From: Isoetes taiwanensis
Taxonomy: Eukaryota; Streptophyta; Lycopodiopsida; Isoetales; Isoetaceae
Direction of reading: 5' to 3'
Length of the DNA stretch: 64,000 bases
Assembly (NCBI GenBank): GCA_021234155.1
Contig: JAJEKV010000010.1
Coordinates: 24,195,335 to 24,259,334 of the forward strand
Made by a program: the position numbers and the translations under genes. Below, in pieces: positions 22,378-33,951 of this stretch; within the stretch, counting starts at the first letter, position 1, and each line of letters starts with the position of its first letter. The notes below the pieces were generated by a model. It searched no databases. It was not told the origin of the DNA and saw only the letters and a program-made list of their open reading frames with translations.

Positions 22378-22934
22378 AAAACCACTATGATAGTGGTTTC
22401 CCATGCAAAAATAATTTTCCTTAATAAAATCCACCTATTATAGTGGTTTTTAGAATGGAACTATGGTTTTGCATGCTAGTTTATACTCTTATATGGTTAA
22501 TTGAGATTGATGAAGGTTTTTATCCAGGTCTTTGCTACGAGTTTGGCATGTCATAGTGGTTAATTATGCAATTTGCAACATTGAGAAGAAGAAAGTAATG
22601 CTTACTAGTTTTTTTACACATGTAGATGGTTTTGGGAGTGGTTTTAACTGGCAATACTTCAATGCTCATATATATGGTTTAACAAAGTTCTTTTATTTGT
22701 GATTTTTCATTTGGATTCTTTAAGCAAGCACGGCTTGCCAAAATGTTAGTGGTTTTTGACTGGTAATACTATAATGTTTCTAGACATAGTTTAACAATGT
22801 CTTTTTATTTGAGGTTTTTCATCGTAATTTTTTGGGCTAACATGAGTTGCCAAATTGTTAGTGGCTTTTAACATGGTTTGGTGGTTGATTTTTTTACTTT
22901 CCTGTTGAGATAGATAGATAGATAGTATGTTAAC
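22350..22934. repeat. AT-rich DNA with repeated atggttt words and (GATA)n
   Basis: Starts with a palindromic accactatgatagtggt block and continues with many tggtttt and atggttt words. It includes a short GATA microsatellite at 22909-22926. No gene is seen. Confidence 0.5.
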
Positions 22935-23123
22935 GTCATGCCACTAGGCAGCATCCAACTGGACATGTGACCACACACCACACTACATTGCTCGGTTGGG
23001 CCCTGCCCCCAACCACCTTACATTGCGTCTGTTAGGATTTGACCCCCAACAGTACCGAGTGCGATTCTGGGCGGTCTCGAACTCGAGACCACATTGCTAG
23101 GGAACTAGTGTGTTACCACTAGA
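22935..23123 (-). mobile_element. tRNA-derived SINE (candidate)
   Basis: On the minus strand, an A-box-like TCTAGTGGTAACACA begins near 23123. A B-box-like GTTCGAGACC lies at 23082-23073, inside a longer palindrome. The spacing of about 35 bases is right for a tRNA head, and about 140 bp of unrelated body follows. No A-tail or target duplication was identified. Confidence 0.5.
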
Positions 23124-23380
23124 CATGGTTAGTACATGGTTTTACATCTAATTTCCTAGGGTAATATGATTCTAAACTTCTTAATGGTTTTTTACATGGT
23201 TTGTTGGTCGATCTTTGTAATGTAGTAGCTAACATGGTCTATGGTTGAGTTTTTTTTTATGGTATTTTATAGTGGTATTATCCAATCTTAATGAGCATAT
23301 TTCGGAGGTATTAAGTACACCATTCATCCCTACATCAAGGATGTTGAGGGAAGAGAGTTATGAATCAACATGTTGTTCAC
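23124..23380. other. AT-rich repeat DNA, no gene
   Basis: Continues the tggtttt-rich DNA of 22350-22934 up to the LINE target duplication. No coding region. Confidence 0.4.
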
Positions 23381-23395
23381 ATCGTCATTTGTTGT
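23381..23395. repeat. LINE target site duplication, left copy
   Basis: atcgtcatttgttgt, 15 bp, repeated exactly at 27732-27746. It directly precedes the 13 base T run that is the minus-strand poly(A) tail. Confidence 0.92.
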
Positions 23396-23469
23396 TTTTT
23401 TTTTTTTTGAAGAATATAAGAATATATTAAACCACTAGAATGCGATCAAGTACAATGATACGTGTGGTG

Positions 23470-26400
23470 CTAAGAAATGAAGCGCCCATCATGATCCACA
23501 ATCTGTAGGAATGTCGACCAAATTTCCCGCTTAACTGTGCCAGACAAGCTTGAGACTTGGTACGCCTGCCACAACTTATGCCTCAAGATCGGAACCAACC
23601 GAAAAGGGCTAAGCACTGCATTCTGAAAGACCTTCGCTCTCCGTCTTTTCCAAATCAGCCACAAAAGCCAAGCTCTGCATAAATGAAACGCCGCCGCTTG
23701 GCCTTTGCCCACCGCTAGGAAGGACTCCCAAGAGAATCTTATTTGCATAATGAAGTCCCAAAGAGGGCTCTCACCCGGGACCAAGCTGCCCCTACCTGCG
23801 TGCATAGGACAAAGCAAATTGCTCAATGGTCTCCCGTCGCCTCCCACATAAAGGGCATGTTTACGCTACACGAGGCTTGAACACGTGGACTCGACATTCA
23901 CCCCGAGGCTACGGTGCAAGATCTGCCACAAAAGGGCGGATTTTAGGAGGAGGCAATATATTCCACGCCCACTTCCACATGGCGGGCCACTTACTCCCAC
24001 GGAAGCTTAAGTGACCACTTATCCGGCGCGTAAGCGTGTCCGGCGCTAGGAGCCCATAGGCCGATGCTACAAACCGAGATGCATCAAGTCCACTATCGAC
24101 TTCCAAACGCGATTGACTTGAGAAGACAACTGCAATGGAATAGCATTGGCAATTCTCGCCCAAGTCAGGTATGTCCCACCGCCGCAGCCAAATCTCCCTA
24201 AAAACTCCCATGGCGCCAGATGACCCTCCCAATACCGATCCGCGGATGGATGTTACCCCCGCGGCAATCCATCGGTGCCGAAAGTACACGGGTGTAAGGA
24301 AGAGGCCAAGGGAGATGCAGAGTCCAAGGGTACCCGAGAGAAAGGGCGATGAGGCTACCATACATCGCTAGGGTCCAATGAAAAGAGAACCTTGACCACC
24401 TTCCGGGCCTTGGGGAGACCCTTAAGAAAAGGCGAAGCATGAGGGAATGGCCGCCAAATCCTCAAAGCAGAGCCCACGGCAATCTGAGCGGAATAGCTGG
24501 CTTCCTAAACACAATAGAGTGACGAAGGATCGTGCCAACAGAGCCAAACACAGGGAATTTGTTGCTGCAACAACCGCGGATGAATTTCGACACGGAACAG
24601 CCGTGTGCAGCGACACATCAAGCATACCCAAACCCCCGACCGTATGCGGGGCCGCACACACTTCCACCATGCGACCTTCACTTTGTAGCCCCTCCTCATT
24701 CCCTCCCCAAACAAAATTGCGAATGGTGTCATCCAACTCCTTAACCACACTTTACGGCGCAAGTATGCGGGAGGTGCGTAAACATGAGTGCTACAGAGAA
24801 CCGACTTGGCTACCGAGAATCCTACCAGCCATGGTGAGTTTACTTCCCGCCACCAATTCAAATCTTTGCTTAAGATTACTCCGTAATGTCTCGCCCAAAT
24901 TGCCCTAGCATTAATGTCCAAGCCAAATGGTATGCCTAACAGTTTGGCGTGTGTGTGGCGGTGTTAGAGCCCGTGGAAACCGACTCAACCACGCGGAGGA
25001 GGTTCCTCCGGTACCCACATGGCCGAGCACCGACCCGGTTAAGCAAGCATCCCGGCTAAAGAAAAGGCATCAAAATATTCTTGGCTGCACGAGATTGGAC
25101 TTCGTCACGCATGAAGAAAGAGGAATGTATCATCCATAAATTGATCGCAAACCTGCTGCGACCTATCATCCATGCGGAGACCTTGCACCACATTGTCGAC
25201 AATTGCCACTGAAAAGCTGCGAGAGAGCTTACGCCACTATAATGAACAAGAAGGGGCCAGCGGACATCCGCCTAATGCCTCGCCCACCGAAGATTGAAGA
25301 GGTCTCACCACGACACTTCACCGTCGCCCTAGCGGACACATGCGACTTCATAACCGTTTCCACGAAACTAGGCCCCGCCCAAAGGCTGCATCATATCGCC
25401 AAGAAGCGCCAACCGACACCGTCATAAGCCTTGGCAAAATCCGACAAGAAAAACAAGGGGCTGCCTCATCCCACTGAGCCCAATGCACTCCCTCAAAAGC
25501 AAAGAGCCACATTATGAAGAATATTCATTTGAGGTATAAAACCCATTGCTCGCACTAATGGCGTGAACTAATCTTGGCTTAAGCCTCTCGCCAAAGCCTT
25601 AGCAATGATTTTATACACTCTGAGACAACGAGTAATAGGCCTCAGGTCATTGATGGTTTTAGGATGCTTACACTTGGGTATAAGTGAAATACAACTTTGT
25701 ATTCAGAGAGGATGCATTGAGTTATTCCCCAAAAGATCCACATACACCTGCAGCACCCAGTCCCCACCCATTCCGGTGCCTTCTGAAAAACTCCGGTATT
25801 CCATCCAACCCAGGACACTTATTCCGAGCCAACAGGCGGCATGCGTCCCCCAACTCCTGCCCTGTCAACGGCTCCTCTAAGCTCTGTCTTTGAAGGGCTG
25901 AGATTCTTGGCGAAACCTTGGCCAGCACCAGCTCTTGAAAAACACTCTGTGAGGGAAGCGGGCTCTCCTTGAAAAATGTTTCATAGTGCGCTGCTACGAA
26001 GGCCTTGATAGCATCTGGTTGCTGCAACAACACTCCCTGGGGTGTAACTATGTCCGCCATGGCTGCTGCATACTTTTTCTGGCGGGCTGCTCGGAAAAAG
26101 ACTTGAGAGCAAGTGTCCGACTGCTTCAACCACGTCAAACCCGCTTTGACTCTGGCCTGTGACACCTTGGCCTCCTCCTCAACCTCGATCTGACGAAGCA
26201 CCTGCTGCTCACGCAAGCCATCAGAGACCCGCCCTCTAAGAGACTCCAGTTCCGCATATAAGGCATCCAAGCTTCGACGTTGAGCCAAAGCCTTTTGCCT
26301 CCCCCATTCTTTCGCAAACTGTTTTACCCTAGCCAATGCTGTAACCATTGCACTCATTCCACTGTCCTGACTGAATATCTGCTGCCAAATGAGCTTACAG

Positions 26401-27174
26401 CCGGCTGTGAACTCTGGATCCTGAAGAAAGGTTGTGTTAAGCTTAAAAACCGTCCTGAGAGGCCGCGGTGGGTGGTCATGAAGCCGCTGAATGATCTGAG
26501 GAGTGTGATCAGAGACAGATGTGGCCAGAACATTCACCCTAGTGAAGGCTGGAGCATAATCCAAAACTGCTGGAGTGCCATAAACTCTATCCAGCCTAGA
26601 GTATGCCCTACCATGCCCTAGCCAATTATTGCACCAAGTATAACTCCGATCCCGGGAAGCTCAGTCAAACCCCACTCCTGCACAAGCCTAAGCCATTGGT
26701 CGCGTTCAAAACCCTGTACAATATCTGAACCAATACCATGCCTGTCCTCTGGGAGCTCCACCATGTTAAAGTCACCCAGGACAAACCATGTAGAACCCAT
26801 ACCAAAGGACTGGAGCTTATTTCGCAGTTGTGCCCATAAACAACCTCTCTGAGTGGCCCCAATTGGAGCATACACATTTACTAAGCCCCACTCAGACTGG
26901 CCCTCCTTCCATTTAATCACTGCCCACTGGCCGTGGCTATCTGTGGCCGAAAAGGTTACATGTACACCCATTTTCCAACAAATCAAAGTACCTCCCCTGG
27001 CCCTGCCTGTCCCAAGATATTCATTAGGTTGTTAATGTCACCCCTGGCACATTTATGCTCCTGCAAACACAAGATATCTGGATTAAGATTCTTCACAGCC
27101 ATGGCGAGACGTGCTCGCTTATTCGGAGAGGATTTGATGCCTCTCACATTCCAGGATAGAATTTTCTTATCCAT
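23470..27174 (-). pseudogene. LINE ORF2: endonuclease and reverse transcriptase
   Basis: The start overlaps the ORF1 stop by 8 bases (ATGGATAA). The endonuclease opens ILSWNVRGI, then LCLQEHK, LVNVYAP, FVLGDFN and SDHTP (to about 26510). The RT follows with NKCPGLDGIP (about 25790), an LIPK...DLRPI...YKIIAK block (about 25685-25600), a DFAKAYDGVGW motif A (about 25450), a degraded GIRR..AGP motif and FMDDTFLF as the catalytic D-D motif (about 25145-25115). LDDTIRNFVWGG and GGLGMLDV (about 24735-24570) and a terminal WLIWKRR segment (about 23665) mark the C-terminal region. Frameshifts occur near 26985, 26600 and 25730 and in several later places. Confidence 0.85.
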
Positions 27175-27731
27175 GTGGGTCCTTGTGCACTAAGGGGTCA
27201 GGATCCCCTTGCAAAGCCTCACATGCCTCCACACGATCAGCCCAGGAAGAAAAGTTCTGGACTACCTGATCAATCACCATTCGATCCACTTGAGGAGGGG
27301 CCAGCACAGTGGGCTGCGGATGCGCTAAATGACCCTCTTGAGGAGCTCTCACCTGCGCTCGCCTCCTAGAAACAACCTGTTGCCACCCTTCCTCTTTCTG
27401 CTGCAACTCTTCAATCTGTGCAAGTCTCCTACATACCTCGGGATGCACCATACGAGAGGAAGGTTCAGGTTGTGTCTCTGGACTGCCCACCTGCTCCACA
27501 GCCTTCAACACAGGGGGAACAAGTGCAGAAGATGAAGGCGGCCCAATCACTATTTGCTCTGCCTGCTTGGGTGGTGAATGCGGATTATGCTGGTGAAACT
27601 GCTTAAGCGATGGAAACATTGCCAAAAGCTCTCCCCCATTGAGCAAGTCCAACTGGAAGTAAGAATAATAATCACCACTCTTAACCACAAGGCTCTGAGG
27701 TAACACTTCATCCGCCCGAATACCTACACAT
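27167..27731 (-). pseudogene. LINE ORF1, C-terminal part
   Basis: An open frame of about 188 codons ending HKDPHG just after the ORF2 start. It is Pro/Gln-rich with an EELQQKEEGWQQVVSRRR segment common near the end of plant L1 ORF1 proteins. The start is cut by 5' truncation at the target duplication, so the apparent first ATG at 27739 lies in flanking DNA and is not genuine. Confidence 0.7.
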
Positions 27732-27746
27732 ATCGTCATTTGTTGT
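27732..27746. repeat. LINE target site duplication, right copy
   Basis: Exact repeat of 23381-23395. Confidence 0.92.
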
Positions 27747-30700
27747 AGTTGAATTCATTGCTAATAATCATCACCTAAGTGAGCAGTGTGTGTGAATATC
27801 AACCACTGGTTCAATAGTAAAAATGCATTTAGGTCTGGTTGTGTCTGACTATGAACCATTGATTCAACGATAACAATACATAGGTGCTCAATAATGTTTG
27901 ACATTCAGCCTGTCATTAAAAAGGTTTGAGATAATGATATACATTTTGCTCTGGAGGGGAAGGTTCGAGTCTAGGCATATTAAACAACATATTCCCTCTC
28001 ACACAATCTGGGCCAGAAATTTTTTTAAGAAACTGATGTGGAGGACTGAGTGCTAATTACCTTAACATTTAGCTATTTTTCCATTGAGTGTGGTGTTAGA
28101 TTGATTTATTTTACCCTGCAACATATGTACGCTGAGGGGCAAAAATTAAGTCTCAAAACCACATAGTCAGTGTGAAGACATCAAACTGATTTTGTAGTTG
28201 TGGATTTGCATTCATTATCTTTGGGTATTATTATTTTAAATGTTAAAGTTTGTTTCTTCTAGATCATTTGTGATATTGAGAAAGAAACAAATGAAAGTAA
28301 TTTGGGATTAAATAATATTTTAATTCAATGATGTAGTTCATTTTTAAAAGCATGTGGTTTATGCACAATCACAGTTATCTCGATGGCATACAACATGATT
28401 GGAAATAGTCTAGACAAACATAGTCTGACTGGTCTGGTATGTGAAAATAGGCGAACAGAAAACTCAGTCATGGCATGTGAAAATAGGCGAATGACCTGAA
28501 CCAGGCAATTCAAAAACATTCAGTGGCATATGAAAACAGGTGAATAAAAGAGTAACCTAAATTAGGCAACCGAAAAACATTCTTCCCTCCTTCTAGTGCA
28601 TAGGCTTTCATCTTTGCCAAAATTTGCATTAAGAAGACTTGACAGTAGCATTTTAAAGTTGTTCCATGTGCCTATTGCCTTTTCCATCGTTGTTCGACAA
28701 ACTTCTTCCAACTCTCTTCGTCCACATGCATTGGTCTGGGTGCATTATTGTTGCGGACTTTTCTGCGAAGGTGTTCCCTGAAATTGCAAATTAGAGAATC
28801 TTCTAAGTTGTACATACCTAGACATTTAACAAAGCAAAGGTTGCCCTTAGCCTTCCTAAACTTATGGATCCTGTTACTATATAAGAGAAACTTATAAACA
28901 GAACTTACTAATTTCAGTATACTACCAAGACAACAAAACAGGTCAGCCAATGCTTAACAAACATTTTATTAACAGCAAAGACTTAGAATTCAGATTTTTG
29001 AATAAAATGCTCACCATATCAGATTCCCTTGTTGCTTGATCATACACTTGTCACATCTAAAAAAGTAAATAAAGAGCTTTAGATATTTGTGAGCTATTGC
29101 TTGGAGACTGCATGTCCAAGAGAAAGAAGAGCAAGACGTGCTGGCTGTGCAAATGCCAGGGCACAGAAAGAATTAGGACATGTCCCTATTACACCAGTTT
29201 CACAACCCGTGGTTAAAAATCACAATTCTGAGGTTGTTGACATAGAACAACTATTGAAGGCTTCTAGGGTGAGCATGGATCTTTGTACCTTACTTCAAGT
29301 TGCACCGAAGTATAGAGATCTATCTGCAACTCAAGCTTGTGTGGCAATAGAATGAGGGCATCCACAACTTGTGGCGAATTTGCGGCTAGGGACTTGGAAT
29401 TTGCCAAAAGTTGTGGACCTTTTCACAATAATACAATGCCCTCTAACTTGTAGCATCACCTAGGGATTGTTACCATAACCATCTAAAGCCTTTCTGAGGT
29501 CAAACAAACCAGCATTGTGCTAATTCATTATAGTTTGTAGAATATGGAGCTCAATTCATTCAAGGTTACAGTTATACTTCATGCAAGCTCAAGTGTGCCT
29601 CCCATTGTCAAATTGAAGTATATTGAAGACTCTAATGGTCCAATCTCTCATTCCTAGACTTTGAATTTGGAGAGCATTTTTACTAGTTACAGAGAATTTT
29701 CTTTGCTCTCAAATAGTAGCTTTTGAGTTGAATGCCAGACCTAGCGCATTGACCAAACGGTTTAGTAGTTTCTGACACGAACTCTCAGGTCACCTAGACA
29801 TCCAGGAATTTACCAAGTTGACCAAGTGTTCCCATTGCGAGAATCTAAAGCGGAAACACTAGAATCCCTATCAAAATTGCTATGAATTTACTGTACGCCT
29901 TAGATTCAAATACACTCGCCTCTAGAAATTTTACCTTCAGCTTTAGATATTTGTGAGCTATTGCTTGGAGGCAGCATAAGCTTATATTGAAACAAATATT
30001 TTGGAATTTTGCTTATTTCACATTAATGACTACGGAAACCCTAGAATACGTTGAGGAAGAACCTCAAAACCTAATGCTATGGCGGTGGCGGTGGACGTTT
30101 CGATCGGCAGGATGATCAATGATGGTGGCTTTGGCAGAGAAACGGGGTTTGTCTAGCTGATTCGGGTGAGAAAAATTCCAAGAAGAATCCTTCAACGATT
30201 TCAGGTACCTATTTGCATTGCGGTTCTCAAGGGAGTGAAATTTCTGTTTTCAATACAAGAGGCCCTATTCATCCGAGAAACCGTGAAATTGTTCATTTGC
30301 TTGGATTCGGTATATCTGTTTATTTGTAAACTTCGATAAGGATCAGCATGAATAAGCATTGTGGGATGGTTGTCGAGTGAATCTTTTTTCAATTCTTGTT
30401 AGCAATAAATTATGCATTTTGAGATACGGTTATAAGGATATAAATGTGTCTCTTTGTGAAATTAATTAAACGGTGAAGTTCCCCTTATAAATTGTTAAGA
30501 GTATGTCCCCTAAGATTTCATCTCATCATCATGGTATTAAAGCTTTGCGATGACTTGTCTTTGTCCCGATGTCTTTGCATGTGGCATATCCGCATCATCG
30601 ACCAAGTGCTTTGAAACCATATCAACTCGTTGGTGTGAACTTCTTGCTTTTCTTTGCATCGGAAGAATGTTGGAGGAGGTATGGTCATCTTATGCCTCAT

Positions 30701-30865
30701 AGGCAAAGTAGATTGGGTATGAACTTTTGTATTCCCTAATTTCATAGTTAGTTGGCATGTTGTAACTCTAAGATGGCTCTCCGCACCTCACTCTTGATGT
30801 TTTTGTGTTGTTCAATTGGTCTTTGCCTTAGAACGTTCGACATGGGATTTTTCTTTTTCTTACAG
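27747..30865. other. mostly non-coding; scattered fragments
   Basis: No complete gene. It holds a B-box-like ggttcgagtc at about 27980, a small exon-like fragment at 28672-28777, a 32 bp direct repeat (29075-29106 and 29939-29970, 864 bp apart) that may bound an insertion, and a leader-like segment with ATG at about 30079. Confidence 0.4.
28672..28777 (-). pseudogene. exon fragment, possibly Transposase_24-like
   Basis: Begins after a good acceptor (TTGCAATTTCAG) and reads EHLRRKVRNNNAPRPMHVDE, then SWKKFVEQRW and a stop. The W..FVE.RW pattern resembles the Transposase_24 domain of plant En/Spm-type elements, but 35 residues are too few to be sure. Confidence 0.3.
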
Positions 30866-30901
30866 CCATTCTTGCGGATGAGATGGGCCTTGGAAAAACA
30901 G
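30866..30901 (+). pseudogene. SNF2 helicase motif I exon fragment
   Basis: After acceptor tttcttacag the sequence reads AILADEMGLGKT, the ATP-binding motif I of SNF2-family chromatin remodelling ATPases. Only 36 bases match before the sequence changes to a PPR gene. This is a captured exon piece, not a gene. Confidence 0.8.
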
Positions 30902-31440
30902 ATCCGGGGAATATCATGATATCCGGATATACACTACATGGGCGGGGGTAGAAGGGCATTGGCGCTTTCACCAAATGCAGATGAGCAGGCATGTTAGGAG
31001 ACAAAGTGACATTTAATAGTGTTCTTGATGCTTGTGCTAGTTACTCATGTATAGTAGAAGGGAAGTTAATGCATTCATTAATTCTTATTATCGGTGTTCT
31101 GTGGATAGCAAAGCACTTATTAATATGTATGGGAAATGTGGTAGCCTTCAAGATGCATGTAGAACCCCTTGTAAGCATGTATGCTAATTGGGGGCTCACG
31201 GAAGATGAGAGAAGATGTTTCAAAGACTTTTAAGTCCAAACATGGTCTCATGGAACACCAGGATCGCAGCATACATTCGGCACAGGCATGAAAGCATAGC
31301 CATCCAACTGTTTCAAGAAATGGAAGTTGAAGGAATAAGGCCAGAAAGGATGAGCTTTCTGACTATATTTTCAGCATTCTCAAACAATGCTGTTTTGGCT
31401 GATGGAAAGAGAGTGCATTGTAAATTTGTGGACAAAAGAT
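30902..31440 (+). pseudogene. pentatricopeptide repeat (PPR) gene fragment
   Basis: Pieces of PLS-type PPR repeats in shifting frames: NIMISGYTLHGRG, VTFNSVLDACAS, EGKLMHS, LINMYGKCGSLQDA, PNMVSWNTRIAAYIRH, A.QLFQEM..EGIRPERMSFLTI and DGKRVHCKFVD. PPR proteins of this type act in organelle RNA processing. Stops, frameshifts and lack of a start or DYW/E domain show it is dead. It is joined directly to the SNF2 exon fragment on its left and ends before the LTR. Confidence 0.85.
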
Positions 31441-31567
31441 ATAGGCAGGTCCTGCAGAAATGGCACAATATTGCCAGAGTTCATGGGCTCTTCTCTTTCC
31501 AAATCCTCCTTTGAAATGAATGTATACAAAATTCCTCCTCATTTAGAAAGGGAAAAGCTGTCTCCCC

Positions 31568-32136
31568 TGTTAGCCATGTACGTCCTGGTACAGGACTATT
31601 CATGCACACAAAGGACCAGGTCAAGAACAAGGAGACGACCACGGGTCAGACGTCCAAAGGTCCTCAGAAGACCAAGGCACAGCAGCCTAAGCCGCAGCCG
31701 GTCAAAAAGAGGCGCACAGAGAAATGACGTGTGTCTCAGTCAGCGTCATTTCAGGGTTTCAAGAGGCACCGCTGGGTGTCCTACAAATCAGGCCTTTATT
31801 CAAGGAGTCGGCACCGAGTAGGCTCATTGTGTCTATATTGGGCCAAAGGCCGTTGTACTATATATAGCAGTAGATGTAGCCCTCACGGGCAGATGAGTTT
31901 TTGGAGTCTTATCTCATTTTTTCTGTCTTCTCTCATTGGAGAGCTCATGTAGTCTTATGATATCAAGGAGTTCATTGCTTGACCATTGTTCTCTCATTGT
32001 GTTTTCTGTTTTCTCATTGTTCTCTCATTGTTCTTTTGCAAATCCCGCGTGACACAGCTACCGGATCCTCCTGTTTGATCCACGGGTCCTCACAGAGGAC
32101 TGTCTTGAAGGATTCCCCGAACCCAGACCCCAAACA
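31568..32136 (+). repeat. 5' LTR of Ty3/gypsy element
   Basis: Runs from TGTTAG to AAACA, giving TG...CA termini. A TATA box (TATATATAG, about 31859-31867) lies in the middle and ctctcattgt words are repeated near the 3' side. A tRNA-Asp-like primer binding site follows 1 base later. No 3' LTR is present in the window, so the exact borders are inferred. Confidence 0.75.
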
Positions 32137-32137
32137 T

Positions 32138-32157
32138 TGTCGTCGCTGCCGGGTCTG
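32138..32157 (+). other. primer binding site, tRNA-Asp-like
   Basis: TGTCGTCGCTGCCGGGTCTG resembles the tRNA-Asp 3' complement TGGCGCCGTTGCCGGGGAT, with several substitutions. Placement one base after the LTR is canonical. Confidence 0.6.
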
Positions 32158-32183
32158 ATTCAATTTTCCTTTATTATGTTACA

Positions 32184-33849
32184 ATGTCTGCACGAACCTT
32201 CACTCCAGAAGAACTTCTTACCCAGACGGCGTCTCGATTGGAGTGCCACCAACGACGGGAAGTTGTTCGCGACATGTATGGATCTGCTTATGACATTGAG
32301 GGAGGCCACATTCGGTCTAGGGCTCAGTCGGCGCCACCTACTCCTCGTGTCCTGTCTCGTCCCAGTTCCCCACCTCAGACGTGCAAACATTGTTCCCAGC
32401 CTCAGTCACCTCATCATTATCAAGAGCAATATCAGGCTCAACCTTCTCAACAGTACTTTCAGACCCCCGAGAATGCCTATATCCATCTTTCTTCTGGCCA
32501 TACACCTCTGCCTTCACAACCATCATCTCCTCCGGGCGGACAGGGATGTCCACATGTCTCTTTTGCTCCTCCCCAGGAATTTCCATTCCCTACATTTCCA
32601 ACCGCTCTTCCTGTTTACAACCTTACCGACCTCAAAGCCAATGATCAGGCACCTCCAGTACCTCCACCTCAGGCACCCCTTCGTCAGGGCCCTTCTGGCA
32701 CTATGCCACCCCCCACTCCGCCTCAATATAATCCTTATCCATTACCTGTTCAACCAAGCACTTTAACCTCTACCTTTCAGACCCTCAAGCTGACTTATCC
32801 AACCTTTGGCAACATGAAAGGCAAACACTTAGACCAAAGTGCTCAGGCCCACATGGAAGAATTTGAGGCTCTGGCTGCCCTCAATGGTCATGCCCAACCT
32901 CAACTGAAATTCCACATCTTTTCCACCACGCTGCGTGGCTCTCCTCATCAATGGCTCATGTCCAACAAAAGCCACTGGAAACAAGATTGGTCAGAAATGA
33001 AAACTGCTTTTCTTTCTCACTATGGTACCACGGATGATGATCAACTTCATCTCAAGCAACTCAATGACCTTCAACAAGAGCCCACGGAGTCCGCCAGGGA
33101 TTTTGCGGATCGTCTTCATATACTGCTCAGCAAACTTAAGGAGTACCCGACACAGAGCCAGATTCTGGTCTAGTTTCTCCAAGGACTTCCTCCAGCTATC
33201 CGGCTCATGACTGAATACCTGCGCCCAAAGACTTTGGAGCAGGCTATCGACCTTGTCAATCACTCAGTCAATGTTTCCTCTCGTGGAGTGGCTCTTCAGG
33301 AGCTCCCCTTCATTCCACCGGTCATGGTTCCACAAACTGTTGTTCAGCCTCAACACGCCAATCAGCAGGGCAGTCAGATCTGGTGCCATATTTGTAAGTA
33401 TCAAGGCCACTTGGCAAATGAGTGCAACTCCACCAATGGCCGCCCTCATTGCAAACGATGCAACATGTGCAATCATGCCACGGAAGAGTGCACTCGCACT
33501 CATTCTACACCTTTCAGAAATAAGATGGTTTATCAAGTTCAAACCACACCTCAGCAACAATCATCAAATGCAGGCTCAACCGAGTCAACAATATCCACAA
33601 TCTCAGCAACCACGGGGACCAAGCACTCGCCCCCCTTTTGATCCTTCTAAGGCTCAGTGTTATCACTGTCAAGAATGGGGTCATACCACCACGACATGTC
33701 CTCAACTTCCTCAAGTTCAAGTGCAACTTCCAGGCACAAATCAGACCACCTCAGTACGCCTCACGGCTTATCAACTGTGGATTGCCAATGGCAAACAAGG
33801 CCCGCGTCCAGTTCTTCGGAAACCACCATGCGTGCCTCAGCAATCATGA
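32184..33849 (+). pseudogene. gypsy gag polyprotein, broken
   Basis: Starts MSARTFTPEELL. A Pro/Gln-rich N-terminal 200 residues is followed by a retrotransposon gag domain (LTYPTFGN, FEALAALNG, WLMSNKSHW and ARDFADRL regions). A TAG at 33171-33173 interrupts the frame. In the same frame follow two CX2CX4HX4C zinc knuckles (CHICKYQGHLANEC and CKRCNMCNHATEEC). The third knuckle (CYHCQEWGHTTTTC) is in another frame after a shift near 33600. Nucleic acid binding for packaging is the family role. Confidence 0.85.
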
Positions 33850-33951
33850 TATCAACCAGCTCCTGCCAATCAACCTCAGCTGGATCAACAAGCCCAGGAA
33901 GAAATTTTTCAGGCTCTTAATCCTCCAGTACAGCCGTCAAATTGGGTCGGT

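Larger units (their letters stand above)
23396..27731 (-). mobile_element. L1-type LINE, 5'-truncated
   Basis: Bounded by a perfect 15 bp target duplication (23381-23395 and 27732-27746), with a poly(A) tail read as T13 at 23396-23408. It codes on the minus strand for the end of ORF1, then ORF2 with endonuclease, reverse transcriptase and a C-terminal zf-RVT-like region. The insertion is 5'-truncated within ORF1, typical of target-primed reverse transcription. Several frameshifts and stops inactivate it. Confidence 0.92.

Noticed and set aside
27732-27739. ATG at 27739 as the start of LINE ORF1
   Set aside because: It lies in the target site duplication, outside the element; ORF1 is 5'-truncated.
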